Source: Atherix ibis
Lineage: Eukaryota; Arthropoda; Insecta; Diptera; Athericidae
NCBI GenBank assembly: GCA_958298945.1
Contig: OY282605.1
Span: forward strand, 36,372,811 to 36,436,810
Reading direction: 5' to 3'
DNA length: 64,000 nt
Position numbers and translations under genes: made by a program. This document shows positions 10,800 through 20,990 of this stretch, piece by piece; position 1 is the first letter of the stretch, and every line of letters begins with the position of its first letter. Under the pieces are notes generated by a model, which worked only from the letters and a program-made list of their open reading frames with translations, did no database searches and had not been told where the DNA came from.

Positions 10800-11755
10800 T
10801 AACAAATCAGCAGAGCTCAAGAAAACGTATGCTGAGTAGCAGATTTGAGAGCAATTTGGCAATACTACAATATCTGCCAACAGTGATGGAGTACTATCCT
10901 AAAGTCATACATGTATCCAGAGCATATAAATTAACAATTTGAAAGGGTCAAGAAAACATACGAGGTGTGGCAGAAATCGTCACTGAGAAAAATCTGGCAA
11001 CATTGCAACATCTAGCAATACTTTTGAAGAAAATGCATTACTGAGAGCAATTGGAAAACACTGAAATATCTGGCAATAGTGTTGAAGTAACTGTCTGCAA
11101 GTCCTTATATTAATCGGCCCATTAAACCGTCTGTAAGTGTTAAGAAAACGTATGCCGAGTATTAAAACTGAGACAATCTGGTAACACTGCAGTATCTGGT
11201 AACAGTATCTGGCAACAGTATTAAAGTTACTGTCATGAAATCAAAATTGTAATCGGGATATAAAGCATTACAATCTGCAAGGCTCAAGAAAATATACGAG
11301 AAGTGATAAAAAAGCATAACTGAGTGTGCTCTGGCAATACTACAATATCTGGCAATAATGTTGAAGTAACTGTTTGCCAGTCATTATATTGATAGGGCCA
11401 TAATGCATAACCATTTATAAGGCTTAAGAAAACGTACGCTGAGTAGCAAAACTGAGATCGATCTGGCAACGCTGCAGTATCTGGCCACAGTTTTGAAGGT
11501 ACTGTCATGAAGTCAAAATTGTATTCGCGACATAAAGTATTACAATCTGCAAAGGTCAAAAAAACAAACAAGAACTGCCAAAAATCATAACTAAGATTAA
11601 TTGGGTAATACTCCAATATCTGGCAACAGTGTTGAAGTTACTCTCTTAAAGTCAAAATTGTTTTCGGGGCATAAAGCATAACCATTTGCAAGGCTCAAGA
11701 TTACATACGAAGAATGGCAGAAAAATATAACTGAGAGCAATCAGGCAACACTGTG
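10800..11755. repeat. Degenerate tandem array, period about 137 bp
   Basis: A module containing CTCAAGAAAACGTACG, then CTGGCAACACTGCAATATC and TGTTGAAGTTACTGTC, then CATAAAGCATAACAATCTGC recurs. CAAGAAAA-type anchors lie near 10,816, 10,946, 11,138, 11,281, 11,412, 11,555 and 11,692. Spacing is 130-143 bp except for one gap of 192. At least seven diverged copies are present. Short open stretches across it follow the repeat and are not credible genes. Confidence 0.85.
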
Positions 11756-11879
11756 CTGTGAAGTTGTGTTTTTGTTGTGCGTTATGGAAAATCCATAAAT
11801 TAAACTTACGAAAAGTTGAAATAAGCCTATTGAAAACATCCATTATTAAGATGACAAGCCTTGTGGTGATAATAAACAT

Positions 11880-12220
11880 TTTTGGAGTGCCGCGAAACAG
11901 TGGAAAATAAACTATCAAAAAAGTTTTTCAGAAAAAAGTCCTTACACGACCATCTTTACCAACAAGTGTTTTTTTTGTTGGAAAAAGGTATTCCTATTCA
12001 CCTTTTCAAAGTCGATGCAACTTTTTTTTCCCTTCAGATTAAAAAAATACTAAAAAAGACGTCATCTTGGTACTGTCGATAATATCTAAGAAAGTGTAAA
12101 ACAAAAAACTGAAAGCGATTCCAGTTAAGACCTTCTAACACTGCTATGAAAATTGGAAATAATACTATCCTCAAAGGAAACTTTCTTTAAAAAGGATAAC
12201 ATTTGATTTGCATAAGTTTT
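11880..12220 (+). pseudogene. Transposase C-terminal relic, GNYF-type, copy 1
   Basis: This segment is repeated in diverged form at 12.31-12.74 kb and again at 37.33-37.60 kb. Shared anchors are FKVDATFF-like coding near 12,006-12,030, the string CTGTCGATAATATC near 12,073, and an end reading ILKGNF near 12,166-12,186. The corresponding end of the other copies reads GNYF followed by acidic or basic residues, as at the end of many mariner-superfamily transposases. The frame is interrupted throughout. The family assignment is inferred from the tail only. Confidence 0.45.
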
Positions 12221-12309
12221 TGCTTAAATTTAAATTTAAAAAATAGTTTTGGTGAACAGTGAGCAAATACTAGCGTCCTTTTATATGGCATACAAAAAGT
12301 TGCAATGAG

Positions 12310-12735
12310 CCTATGGGGGGCATTCCTTATCAAGAGCATATATTTTTTAGTATGAGTAATAGAAAATACGTCAAAACCCCGAAAAAAGGAATCTTCGAGT
12401 CGGATCGGATAAAGCAGGTATTTGGATGCTTTTCCATTTTACCCACGCGGTTATCCCCATATACGAGTTTTTATCTAAAAAATACATTTCTGCGATTGCC
12501 CAGCCTCTCTATTAACTTGTTCAAAGTCCGTGTAATTTTTTGGTTTCCCAAAATCAAAAATACTTGAAGTGACGTTATTTTGACACTGTCGATAATATCC
12601 AATAGAATATGTTATAAGCGAAAAACTCAAGACCAATAATTCCCGTTGAATCCTTCTAGCACGTGTGACAAAAAGTGGCAACAATGCCTTCAAGGTAACT
12701 ACTTCAAAGGGCATAACCTTGATAGCTTAATAATC
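12310..12735 (+). pseudogene. Transposase C-terminal relic, GNYF-type, copy 2
   Basis: A diverged direct duplicate of the preceding segment, offset by about 510 bp (CTGTCGATAATATCC near 12,585). The tail reads CLQGNYFKGHNLDS near 12,680-12,725, close to the GNYFEGDN ending of mariner-superfamily transposases. An 84-codon open stretch at 12,313-12,567 (ending PKIKNT) covers its front part but shows no catalytic motif. I treat it as a relic and not as a gene. Confidence 0.5.
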
Positions 12736-12739
12736 AGTC

Positions 12740-15060
12740 TGATTACTTTTTTTTCGTAGTCTTCGAAATTTATACAATAATATTTAATGATATTTGGTAA
12801 AAAAAATAACATCACTCGTAAAGTGGTTTTTATTGAAATAAAGGCTCTCCAATTGATATAAATTGAATTTTACATATAAGCAAAAATATGTTCATTGATT
12901 TTCAGTAAGCAGAAACCACTTGAATTTTCTTAATATATATTCTTAGAAAATAAATGAATTTAGATGTGAATAAAAATGGGAAATTATTATTAGCCTATTT
13001 TGTTAGTAATTTGGTGTATAATTTATTTCCATGATAACCGCAAGTATATGAAAAGGATATTCCTACCAAAATTACAAATATTATAGAAATTTTCCAAATC
13101 GATTGATAAGAATTTGAAAAACTACTTAGTAAATTCTGGAAATAGTCTGTAGAGTATGTTTAGTATTATTAAATTCAGAAATTTTGTTCAGATATTCTGT
13201 CAATAACAACAAGTTTTCACTCCTACATATTAGCAATTGTGTAAGAAGATATTGTTATGTAAGCGGCACACGTGGTTGTTTATAGTTTCTGCAGTAATTT
13301 ATTCCGAATCTCAGAAAGGCAATATTTCCTTTTCAGATATTCTCATATTGAAATACATCCTGTTGTGCAAATGTTATTTAATAAAGACCAGACAATCAAT
13401 ATTTATGACATAATTTTTTTGTCTTGCTTATTTGACAATCAGTACAAAATTTATGCGGAAAACCGAAATAGAGTTTCAATGTTCAAGCTTAGCAAAATAA
13501 ATCACTTACAAAGAAAATGAATCCTCGTTTATTTATACACATTTAATGAGGATTTTATATATTTTATGAATATGACAATGTTGAAAGTTCTAGAGTCTTT
13601 TCATCAATAATGAAGAATTTGATTTTCAAATTAGATTCGCAGTAAATATCCTTGTTGGAAAAAGTCCAACTGTTCTGTTTTTTTAATAACATATTCTTGA
13701 TATGAGTTTTTCAGAATTATATCAATCTAAGCTTTCTGAAATAAATACTAAGAATAATGTGAATAAATCAGACCGAAGTATTTACTCATAATGCATGTGT
13801 ACATTATTAAATTGTTTTGGTGTCCTAAAATTTTTTGCGGCAAAACTGGGTTGTATACGAATTATTTATGAAAAAATCTTTTCCTAAAATGTCTTCCTCA
13901 ATATTGGTAAAAATTTTTATAAATATTTATATATCATAGATAAAATATTTTCTTTTGATTGTTTACTTTAATTGAAAAGATTTACACATAAAAAATACTT
14001 TTTGGAAATATTTTTGTACTAATGTAAATTTTCTTATGAAATTTTTTTATGGGAACTTTTTACAAATATTTAATGTAATTCTTTGTAGAGCACAATATTT
14101 TCTAGAATTTCCTCAGAATAGTATAATCAGATTTTTGTTGGAAAAAAACGATTTAAATTCTTAAAATTATTTTTCTTTATCGAATTTATTTCCACCCACA
14201 TCCTTTGGTAGTCATTTTGTTTAGTCTCTATTGAGTTTATCAAACGCTAGGAATTTCCATATCTTTAAGGTTAGTCAAAATAAGAAAAACTCCTTTTCCA
14301 AGGGTAAAAAATGGATACCTTTTACGAGGATTGAATATTTAAATTTCTTAAAAGGTTAACAAAAAAAAAAAAACAAAAAATAAATAAAGAAAATAATAAT
14401 AATAAATTATTGATTTAATTTTTTTAGAGAATTTTCAGTCAAATGAAATTATCTTGATTTGTTTACATTTAATTTTATTTAAATATTTCTAAGAATTAAT
14501 CAATTATATTTACTTTTTATTATTTCAGATATATTCTTTCAAGAAAATATTGAATTCGTAGAAATTAATTAAAAGGAAATGCAAAATTTTCACTTCTCGA
14601 TTTATTAGGATTTTATTTTATTAATAATTTATTTGATAAAAGCTATTAAAAAAGTAGCAGTACTGAAAATAATAAAATAAATTAAATTCTTAATAAAAGT
14701 AAACTTTTGAGAGCATTTAATGTAATCCTTTTAATTTTTTCTTATTTAAAATACTTACAGTGAGTAACATAATTATCTGGCAACATTTTAAGATATTTCA
14801 TGTTTCGATACTGCTACATGAGCAGACCTTTAGTCTTTTAAGTTTACAAATATTGACAAAAATAAAATATGAATACAAAGATATAGAAGAAAAAAAGGTT
14901 TATGGGTACTAAATTGCATAGAGGGAATTTCTAATAGCTCCCAATCAAGCAGTTAATAAGGATCGGAAAGATGTGAATGGAACTTTGTATAACTATTGCA
15001 ACCATAAAAGGAAGCATCAACAAATTTTCAAAATAATTTTGATTGAAGATTTGGATTTAA
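12740..15060. other. AT-rich stretch, nothing recognised
   Basis: No coding pattern, array or terminal repeat is evident. An 82-codon open stretch at 13,272-13,520 has no recognisable motif and the composition of surrounding non-coding DNA. Confidence 0.5.
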
Positions 15061-15064
15061 TGGT

Positions 15065-15380
15065 AGTTGTAAGGCTTAGTAGCCTTAACGTACCATTAGA
15101 CAGTCAGTGAAATTGGCAGACGTCAGCCAATATTATATCAAGATAATGCCAAAATCTATTCCAAATTTGGCTGACCATCTATTATCTTAATTTGCGACAT
15201 TGGCTGATGTGGTTGACTTCTCCAACCAATTTTCTCTCAGAAAGTGGCTTACAAATTAACAACTCTTTGCTGACCGCCTAATAGCAAGATTATGACATTT
15301 GGCCGTCAGCCACTATCTCACATCAGTCACGTCGGTCATGCCATTGTGGCGCGATACTAAATCACTGACTACACTGTGAC
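15065..15380. repeat. GGCTGAC/GTCAGCC motif cluster, left part
   Basis: TTGGCTGAC-like words occur on both strands (for example GTCAGCCAAT near 15,122, TTTGGCTGACC near 15,166, TTGGCTGATG near 15,203, GTCAGCCACT near 15,305). A matching cluster lies at 17,150-17,335, on the far side of two mariner pieces. The two clusters may be halves of one older repeat split by the insertions. Confidence 0.45.
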
Positions 15381-15542
15381 TTTAAATAAATACTAAACTA
15401 AATAGTCTATGAACTATTAGTACATAAACATATTTTTGGTAATTCTATTCCAGAATTAATGTCAATTTTTTTTTATATCTTATTAAGTGAATAATAAGGT
15501 TTAATAGGAAATTGGAGAAAAAGGTCACTGCTAATGGTAATA

Positions 15543-16472
15543 CGAAATCTGTTCAAAAAGTATCGCGAATTTTGTGTTTTTTCAAAAATTATATATTTTT
15601 TTAAGAATATATATTTTGTCCCCTTCAAAGTAATCCCCATCAGATATTATACACTTGTGCCAATGTTTTCCCCAATCCTTGAAGCACTTGAAAAAATCAT
15701 TTTTTGTGATCTTGTTCAGCTCCTCCTTCGATGCCGTCTTTATCTCCTCAATCGTGGCGTAGCGTCGTTTTTTCATGGAGCTCTTCAGGTTCGGGAACAA
15801 GAAAAAGTCACAGGGGGCCAGATCTGGGGAATACCGTGGCTGCGGCATTATTAGTGTGTTGTTTTCGATCAAAAATTCGCGCACAAGTAACGATGCGTGA
15901 GGGGGGGCGTTATCATGGTGCAAAAGTCAATTTTTGTTCTTCCACAATCTGGGCGTTTCTGGCGAATTGCTTGCGCATAATTTACAGTCAATATTCCTTT
16001 TTGACCGTTCTACCCTGTGGCAAGAACTCATGATGTACCACACCACTGCAATCGAAGAAAACTGTAAGCAAAACCTTCACATTCCACCGAACTTGGGGCT
16101 TTTTTCGGTCTTGGCTCGTGCAGCAGCTTCCATTGGGATGATTGAGCTTTGATTTCTATGTCATAACCATAAACCCATGATTCGTTACCAGTTATGACCC
16201 TCTGGAATAAATTTGGATCGTCGCGGAGAGAATCCAACAGCTCCAATGCTAATGCGATGCTGTTTTTGGTCAAAATTGAGCAAAAATCGAAGACGAGCCA
16301 AAACACGTGCAAGCAAATCAGCTGTCAAAAGTTAACTGAACATTCAAAATGGCCGAACTTGTCGGTATAAGTGAGAGACATGAGTACCAACATAACGCCA
16401 CAAAAAATCGAAAATCGAAAATACGTAACCCACGGAAATTCAAAATTCGTGATACTTTTTTAACAGACCTCG
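15543..16472 (-). mobile_element. Family C mariner, internally deleted, copy 1
   Basis: The element is flanked by TA (15,541-15,542 and 16,473-16,474). The left end is CGAAATCTGTTCAAAAAG and the inverted right end is AAAACTTTT-like, closing TAACAGACCTCG. The same ends are found on the copies at 16.7-17.1 and 57.5-58.4 kb. It is 930 bp long, short of 1.3 kb, because the N-terminal part of the transposase is missing. The deletion junction is the same as in the 57.5-kb copy. Confidence 0.88.
15582..16312 (-). pseudogene. Family C mariner transposase remnant
   Basis: Read leftward, residues from 16,312 include LELLDSLRDDPNLFQRVITG then NESWVYGYD, where the expected first catalytic Asp (usually GDESW) is Asn. 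AQSSQWKLLHEPRPKKA follows. After a frameshift near 16,030-15,930 the frame resumes with MHHDNAPPHA (second Asp) and YSPDLAPCDFFLF (third Asp, 34 residues on). It ends near 15,600 with DGDYFEGDKIYI. The N-terminal DNA-binding half is absent through the internal deletion. The copy cannot encode an active enzyme, but its ends look intact enough to have been moved by another source of transposase. Confidence 0.88.
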
Positions 16473-16728
16473 TATATAAAAAAATTAATATTTGTGTGTT
16501 CGTCTTTTATGCGTTCGTGCATTTCCCATCCGATTGATTTGAAACTTTCCAATAACATAATTGAAAAAGAAGAAGAAACATTTTGACAACATATAAATTA
16601 ATGACAGTATAAAAGCAAAATAAATACTTCATTCGATTGAGTTGAAACTTTTTATAGATGTTGTTTCCTTCTTCGTTAAAATAAACATGCCTCATAAATG
16701 CGTATCAATTTGTTAGTCTACTAGCGGA
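16473..16728. other. Spacer between two family C mariner pieces
   Basis: AT-rich DNA with two similar words, GATTGATTTGAAACTTT near 16,532 and GATTGAGTTGAAACTTTT near 16,634, about 100 bp apart. Nothing else is recognised. Confidence 0.4.
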
Positions 16729-16729
16729 G

Positions 16730-17095
16730 CGCGAAAATAAAACCTGCACATTCGACCTTTTCGTCGTTCACATCTTTTTGGCCCTCTGAGAACATTTTGT
16801 ACCACCGATAAACGTTGCTTCGATCCAAGGTAGCTTCACCATATGCCACAGTCAACATTCGGAATGCGTCCGCGCAATTAATTTTGATTTTCACAAAAAA
16901 TTTGATACAAATTCTTTGATCCAAAACACGTGCAAGCAAAGCAGCTGTCAAAAATTAACTGAACATTCAAAATGGCCGTACTGGTCAACAACATTGAGAA
17001 ACATGAGTACCAACATAACGCCACAAAAAATCGAAAATCGAATATATGTAACCCGGGTAAATTCAAAATTCGTGACACTTTTTGAACAGACCTCG
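16730..17095 (-). mobile_element. Family C mariner, 5' fragment
   Basis: The right end TTTGAACAGACCTCG followed by TA is the 5' terminal repeat. The next about 175 bp match the 5' untranslated part of the copy at 15.5-16.5 kb. The fragment stops near 16,730, within the N-terminal coding region, and the rest of the element is missing. Unlike the other two copies, it continues past the shared deletion junction into the true N-terminus. Confidence 0.85.
16770..16951 (-). pseudogene. Family C transposase N-terminal fragment
   Basis: Reading leftward from 16,951 gives LDQRICIKFFVKIKINCADA then FRMLTVAYGEATLDRSNVYR and WYKMFSEGQKDVNDEK. This is the first helix-turn-helix region expected at the start of this mariner lineage. 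Identity is lost at about 16,770 (after DVNDEK), where the usual GRPST linker should follow. It shows what the two deleted copies have lost. Confidence 0.85.
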
Positions 17096-17149
17096 TATAA
17101 TAAAAAATTAAAATTATAATTATATAGAGCACCAGTGATAAAAATACTA

Positions 17150-17335
17150 GCTGTCAATATGTCAAACTCGAATATGGCTGACTGCTGGCTGACTGTTTGA
17201 CATGCAACTAGCCTATACAAAATTTGAAGTTATCTGCCGTGAAGAATTAAAATGGTCAGCTGAGAAATGCTCAGCCACGGTCAGCTACTTTGCCAAATTT
17301 ACTGATCCTTGAAACAGATTTGGCTGACCCATTCA
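17150..17335. repeat. GGCTGAC motif cluster, right part
   Basis: Contains ATGGCTGACTGCTGGCTGAC near 17,174, GGTCAGCTGAG near 17,252, CAGCCACGGTCAGCTAC near 17,272 and TTTGGCTGACCC near 17,319. It resembles 15,065-15,380. The family B fragment begins directly after it. Confidence 0.45.
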
Positions 17336-17879
17336 CGTGGGTCATTCAACAAGAACTTAGCCTACAAAAGAAAAACGAAAATTTTGGAAAGGTGGCAATT
17401 CATTTTTCCGACATAATCTCCATCCTACTGCGATGCCCACAGTCTCAGCTATCTCTTGAACCTTCAATCGACGGTCTGCCAACACGAGATCGTGGACTTT
17501 TTTAACGTTTTCCTCCGTAGCAGCCGTTTTCGGGGCACCTGGGCGTGGCTCATCAAAAACCGACGTGCGGCCACGAACAAACTCGTTGCACCAATTCTTG
17601 ACGGTCGCCATCGAAGGAGAAAAGTCACCATACACAGCATCCAAGCGATCTTTGATTTCGCTGCCCGTTTTCCCTTCCAAAAACAAGAATCTAATCACCG
17701 AACGATATTGTTCTTTTTTCCATTTTTTTGCAACCGACCGACACGCTCGCTTTCTAAGGCTCTCAAAACAAAACTAATGAATGGAATCGACTGAAACTTT
17801 GACAGTAGGCTACTAAAAGAATGTACTGCACGATGGTAAATTTCTTTTGTGACAGCAGTTTCTTTTGTGACAGCAGTTG
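17336..17879 (-). mobile_element. Family B mariner, deletion derivative, copy 1
   Basis: The left end CGTGGGTCATTCAACAAG and the following CTTAGCCTACAAAAG match the 3' end of the intact copy at 31,001-32,298. On the right, the 5' untranslated part matches as far as GACAGCAGTT near 17,879, where the last about 40 bp including the terminal repeat are lost. An 18-bp segment (TTTCTTTTGTGACAGCAG) is duplicated in tandem just before the break. Most of the coding region is deleted. The left flank is CA, not TA. Confidence 0.88.
17411..17723 (-). pseudogene. Family B transposase, N-terminal quarter fused to the C-terminal end
   Basis: The start codon position is at 17,723. One extra A after the third codon shifts the frame, so the readable part begins IRFLFLEGKTGSEIKDRLDA and runs to IAETVGIAVG. 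There an internal deletion of about 0.75 kb joins codon 100 directly to the last codons of the gene (GGAGATTATGTCGG), out of frame. The junction carries a short GGA homology. Both helix-turn-helix regions are partly present, but no catalytic Asp remains. Confidence 0.88.
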
Positions 17880-18930
17880 ACAATGTCCTTTTAAAAATAA
17901 GTCTACGTAGTGGTCAACTTCCCTTTATTTGATCTTTTCCATTCCATGAGCCTCTGTCTTTTTCTAGTCCATAATTCTCAATATCATTGCCTTTTCTTTT
18001 TTCTGATAGTGTGCGATAAATTTCTTTTTCCTTCCCGTCTTCGTTAATAGATCGTGTCTCTCTCTTCCGTAACAAAATTATTTGGAAATATATGAGTAAT
18101 TACATATATAGTGTCATACATTACAGTACCGAATGCTTTGTAAAATCGAAGTGCACTCCGAGGATATATCGCCCTATCGCCCGAAGCTTGCACAGTTCAG
18201 TTCTGACCAAAGAGAGGCTGCATAAAAAATTACAAAATTCTTTATCTCTGTCTGGGCTCTGTCTGCATCTTAAGAAATTCTTATTATTAAAGCAATATTA
18301 ATCTATCTTGGCTTTTCAGCAACAATTTTAGATGTTCGCCAAATTTCAATATAATTTCTGAACGTATATTCACATTATTTTGTAAGTCACTGTATTTAAT
18401 AGTCAAGAAACAGCACGGAAAAATAATAATTTTATTTAAGAACGATAATAGTTATTATTCATCAAATTATGTTACACCATTAAAAGATATTATTCACGTG
18501 TAGTTATATAAGTATTAAAAATAATGATTATAAAAGTCTTTTTACTTTGATAAATATTCTTACATAGGATATACAATGCTGTGTACATTTATAAAAATTT
18601 CCAGACGATTTGATTGTTGATAAGGAGAGACGATATTTAGTTCCTGATAAAATGTTATTGAAATGTTGGGAAATTTACCGGAATTCCATTAGTGACTGTA
18701 AAGAAAAGTGGGAAAATGTCCTTAATTGGTGTCATAACAATAACATAAATTGTAATAAATTATTGATTTTTTTTTCTCTTTCTTAATGTATGCATACAAA
18801 AATTGTGAAATTGTAGGCGAACAGTGAAATTTTTCATATAAAAATTAGTATCTTTATATGGTCTTAAAATGTGAATTAGTAATTTTTATTGAAGACTTTT
18901 TCTTTTACTTATGCTTTTGCCAAGAAAACA
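17880..18930. other. Mixed AT-rich stretch, no gene recognised
   Basis: Composition is less AT-rich at 17,900-18,260, but no known domain, terminal repeat or RNA structure was recognised. A 69-codon open stretch at 18,092-18,301 has no motif that I can name. Confidence 0.45.
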
Positions 18931-18939
18931 TATTAAGTC

Positions 18940-19640
18940 TTAGCGTTTTTACATAGAATAGCACCTTTGAAAAGGTTTTTCAATAAATTGTTAGTTCTGA
19001 ACCATAAATTTGTATTTAAATATATTGCATAAATTTTGTAATTATGTATAAAATATATTCGAATTAATGCTACAAATTTTTCTCCAGGACTCATTCCTTT
19101 TGAGATGATTTTTGATGACTTTTTCGAATATTTCGGATAGGTATTCGGCCAATACTTCACTGATATTAGTTTTCAAATGTTTTTCAATTTAGAAATTATA
19201 TTCGTTGATATAATTTTTTACCAAACTATACAAACAAAATTTTATAGCCATCAAATTGCATTAATTGAGAACACCAAATCTTAAAACTATTCGCCCTGAG
19301 AACTTTTAGCGTAATAAAAAAAACCAAAACTTGTTATATTGTGAGGCGTGTGGCATGTTTTGTTTTAGTTTAAATTAAAGTCATAGTGCTCAGAATTGTT
19401 GATAATGGCACTCTTTCTTCTTCATTTTCAAACAAATATGGTCCAATAACAATTTCAGACCATAATGCACACCAGACAGTCAAATGGGATGAATACAATG
19501 GCTTTTACATAGTCATTTGTGGGTTTTTAGTGTGCTATATATATGGCAATTGTGCTTACTGACGTGTTTGAAGAAAATTTGCTTACAAAAATTATCTGTG
19601 CATTTTATGATCACTTTAACAATACCAAAATGTTCATATG
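18940..19640 (-). pseudogene. Worn DD41D-like transposase relic
   Basis: Read leftward, broken frames give HLTVWCALWSEIVIGPYLFE near 19,490-19,425, followed by NEEERV. A block that aligns with the third-Asp region is nearly unrecognisable at 19,270-19,220. NISEVLAEYLSEIFEK then VIKNHLKRNESW lie near 19,165-19,075, matching the NI-x-E-V-x-AEI segment of the 1.1-kb relic. It is in the opposite orientation to the relics at 0.7 and 3.4 kb. No terminal repeats were found. Confidence 0.6.
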
Positions 19641-19769
19641 GTGAAAACTAAACTAAATAAATATTATGTTTAATAATATGTTATGGTATGAACAAAAAAT
19701 TCGCAGTATTCTTCGATATTGAAAAGGAAGGGAAGGTATAAAAATTTGGATAAAACTAAAAACATTTGC

Positions 19770-20215
19770 ATGACCGTGAAGTTCCGCAGGAGTATGGATA
19801 ATGACCATCATACTCAGGGAGGACATTATTCTGCTAGGCATGCTTGCGGCGGAGTTCTAATTTTCAGCAGATATGTGCTGCCACACCGACCATAACCAGA
19901 AAAAAAAATCATGCTATAACATATAGGGGATAATGGAGACGGCCGAAGGTAATAAGTTGTCCATTATAAAGTTATAAAAAAAAGTTATAAAAAAACTATC
20001 TAGACAAATGGGAGAGAAAAGGAATTGAGAGGGAAGGTATAAAAAATCGGAAAATAAAAGTGGATCCAAAATAAAATTATTTTAATAAAATTGAAAGATA
20101 AACAAAAAATTATTTTACTAAAAATGCAGAGCCCAAGAACTAAAGAAAAGAAGAAAGGGGTGAAACCGACCGTCGACGTTGGTGGGAGGGACTATGATGA
20201 TCTTTCTTTCTCTCC
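19770..20215 (+). repeat. Dispersed METAE module, copy 1
   Basis: This segment aligns with 26,875-27,175 (reverse strand) and 61,046-61,475. Shared words include CATACTCAGGGAGGAC, CATAACCAGAAAA, ATGGAGACGGCCGAA, AAAGGAATTGAGAGG, AGGGGTGAA and CCGTCGACGTTGG. A short reading frame beginning METAEGNKLS starts at 19,933 but stops within about 15 codons here. It could be the 5' part of a non-LTR retrotransposon or an independent short element. Part of it (GGTGAAGGTTAGTGGGAGAGACTTCGATGG) recurs at about 20,397. Confidence 0.6.
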
Positions 20216-20540
20216 TTGGTCTAAAAAAAACTATCCAGGTAAAAAAAAATTACTAAGAAATAAAATCCATCCTGGCAAACGAGAAGGAATAGAAGTTGAG
20301 AGGGAAGGTAAAAATTTGTCAAAAATATATAAAAAAAAAATTTGGAAATTATTTAAAAATTATTAAAATGAAAAAATCAAGGAAAATTAAAAGACGGTGA
20401 AGGTTAGTGGGAGAGACTTCGATGGTCCTTTTCTTCCTAGCCTTTCTCTAAGTAATAACAAACAGAAGAGATTAAAAAAAGTAGAGTAGGAAATTATAAA
20501 TCTAAATCGAAATTTAGTGAGAAACACAAAAATATAACAT
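20216..20540. other. Purine-rich tail after the dispersed module
   Basis: A-rich, GA-rich sequence with a partial second copy of the module's TTGGTGGGAGGGACT segment near 20,400. A 91-codon open stretch covering 20,091-20,366 is lysine-rich low complexity and not credible as a gene. Confidence 0.45.
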
Positions 20541-20570
20541 CGAAGAAGATAATAAGAATTACTTTATATC

Positions 20571-20630
20571 ATTTTTAATAATTATACTAATTGATGTAAT
20601 AAAAATCGATTAGTATAATTATTAAAAAAT
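20571..20630. repeat. Inverted repeat at the edge of the mitochondrial insertion
   Basis: ATTTTTAATAATTATACTAAT (20,571-20,591, given here in full) is complementary to ATTAGTATAATTATTAAAAA at 20,609-20,628, with 17 bases between. The right arm is genuine cox2 sequence (codons for FFNNYTN on the minus strand). The left arm and about 15 bases beyond it repeat that cox2 sequence in the opposite orientation with some changes. It looks like a small foldback copy made at the breakpoint. Confidence 0.8.
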
Positions 20631-20770
20631 AATATAAATATTAAATATCCAAATAAAATTGTAATTACGAGTATAATTAGAATTAATAGTGTATGATCAT
20701 GGAAGAATGTTAATTATTCTATTAATGGGGATGCTCTATCTTGTAATCCAAAATTAGCTCAATTTGACAT
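20591..20770 (-). pseudogene. cox2: cox2 fragment in nuclear mitochondrial DNA
   Basis: The fragment starts at ATG 20,770-20,768, two bases after the tRNA. It reads MSNWANF with TGA as Trp, then an extra T shifts the frame. GLQDxASPLIE follows, then a stop where Gln is expected, then [32 protein letters not shown] and RFLLHQ. This is the conserved N-terminus of cytochrome c oxidase subunit II, including the region leading into its first membrane segment. It ends after codon 60 and turns into an inverted copy of itself. The frameshift and stop mean it is not functional. Confidence 0.92.
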
Positions 20771-20772
20771 AT

Positions 20773-20836
20773 TCTAATAAAAGAGTAATCTTTATATATA
20801 GAGCTTAAATCTATTGCACTAATCTGCCATATTATA
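20773..20836 (-). tRNA. trnL2: Mitochondrial tRNA-Leu(UUR), nuclear copy
   Basis: The 64-nt cloverleaf is well preserved. The anticodon arm ATAGA-TTTAAGC-TCTAT is perfectly paired and has anticodon TAA. The T arm AAAGA-TTAC-TCTTT is perfectly paired. The D arm lies in GCAGATTAGTGC. The acceptor stem TATAATA/TATTAGA has one mismatch (position 2). Placement between cox1 and cox2 fits the insect order. As a nuclear copy it is presumably not expressed. Confidence 0.9.
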
Positions 20837-20990
20837 AATTAGATAGAAATGGAAGTTCAGAATAACAGTGTTCTGAAGGAGGTAAGTTTTGGTATGCCTA
20901 CAAATATAATTAATAGAAAAAAAAATTCGAAACGAAGTAATAATTTGATAAGATGATTTAATGAAATTACAGAAAACCTTCTTGAACAGA
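20837..20990 (-). pseudogene. cox1: cox1 3' end in nuclear mitochondrial DNA
   Basis: Directly upstream of the tRNA the frame reads AYQNLPPSEHCYSELPFLSN, ending at an incomplete stop (T) next to the tRNA. This is the highly conserved C-terminus of cytochrome c oxidase subunit I, normally preceded by SSIEW. Upstream (20,895-20,990) the expected last membrane segment is only faintly visible, with stops and Phe-rich replacements. The upper boundary is therefore approximate. Confidence 0.85.

Noticed and set aside
20091..20366. 91-codon Lys-rich frame
   Set aside because: It lies in a purine-rich stretch of the dispersed module. Its start does not correspond to the frame conserved in the other module copies.
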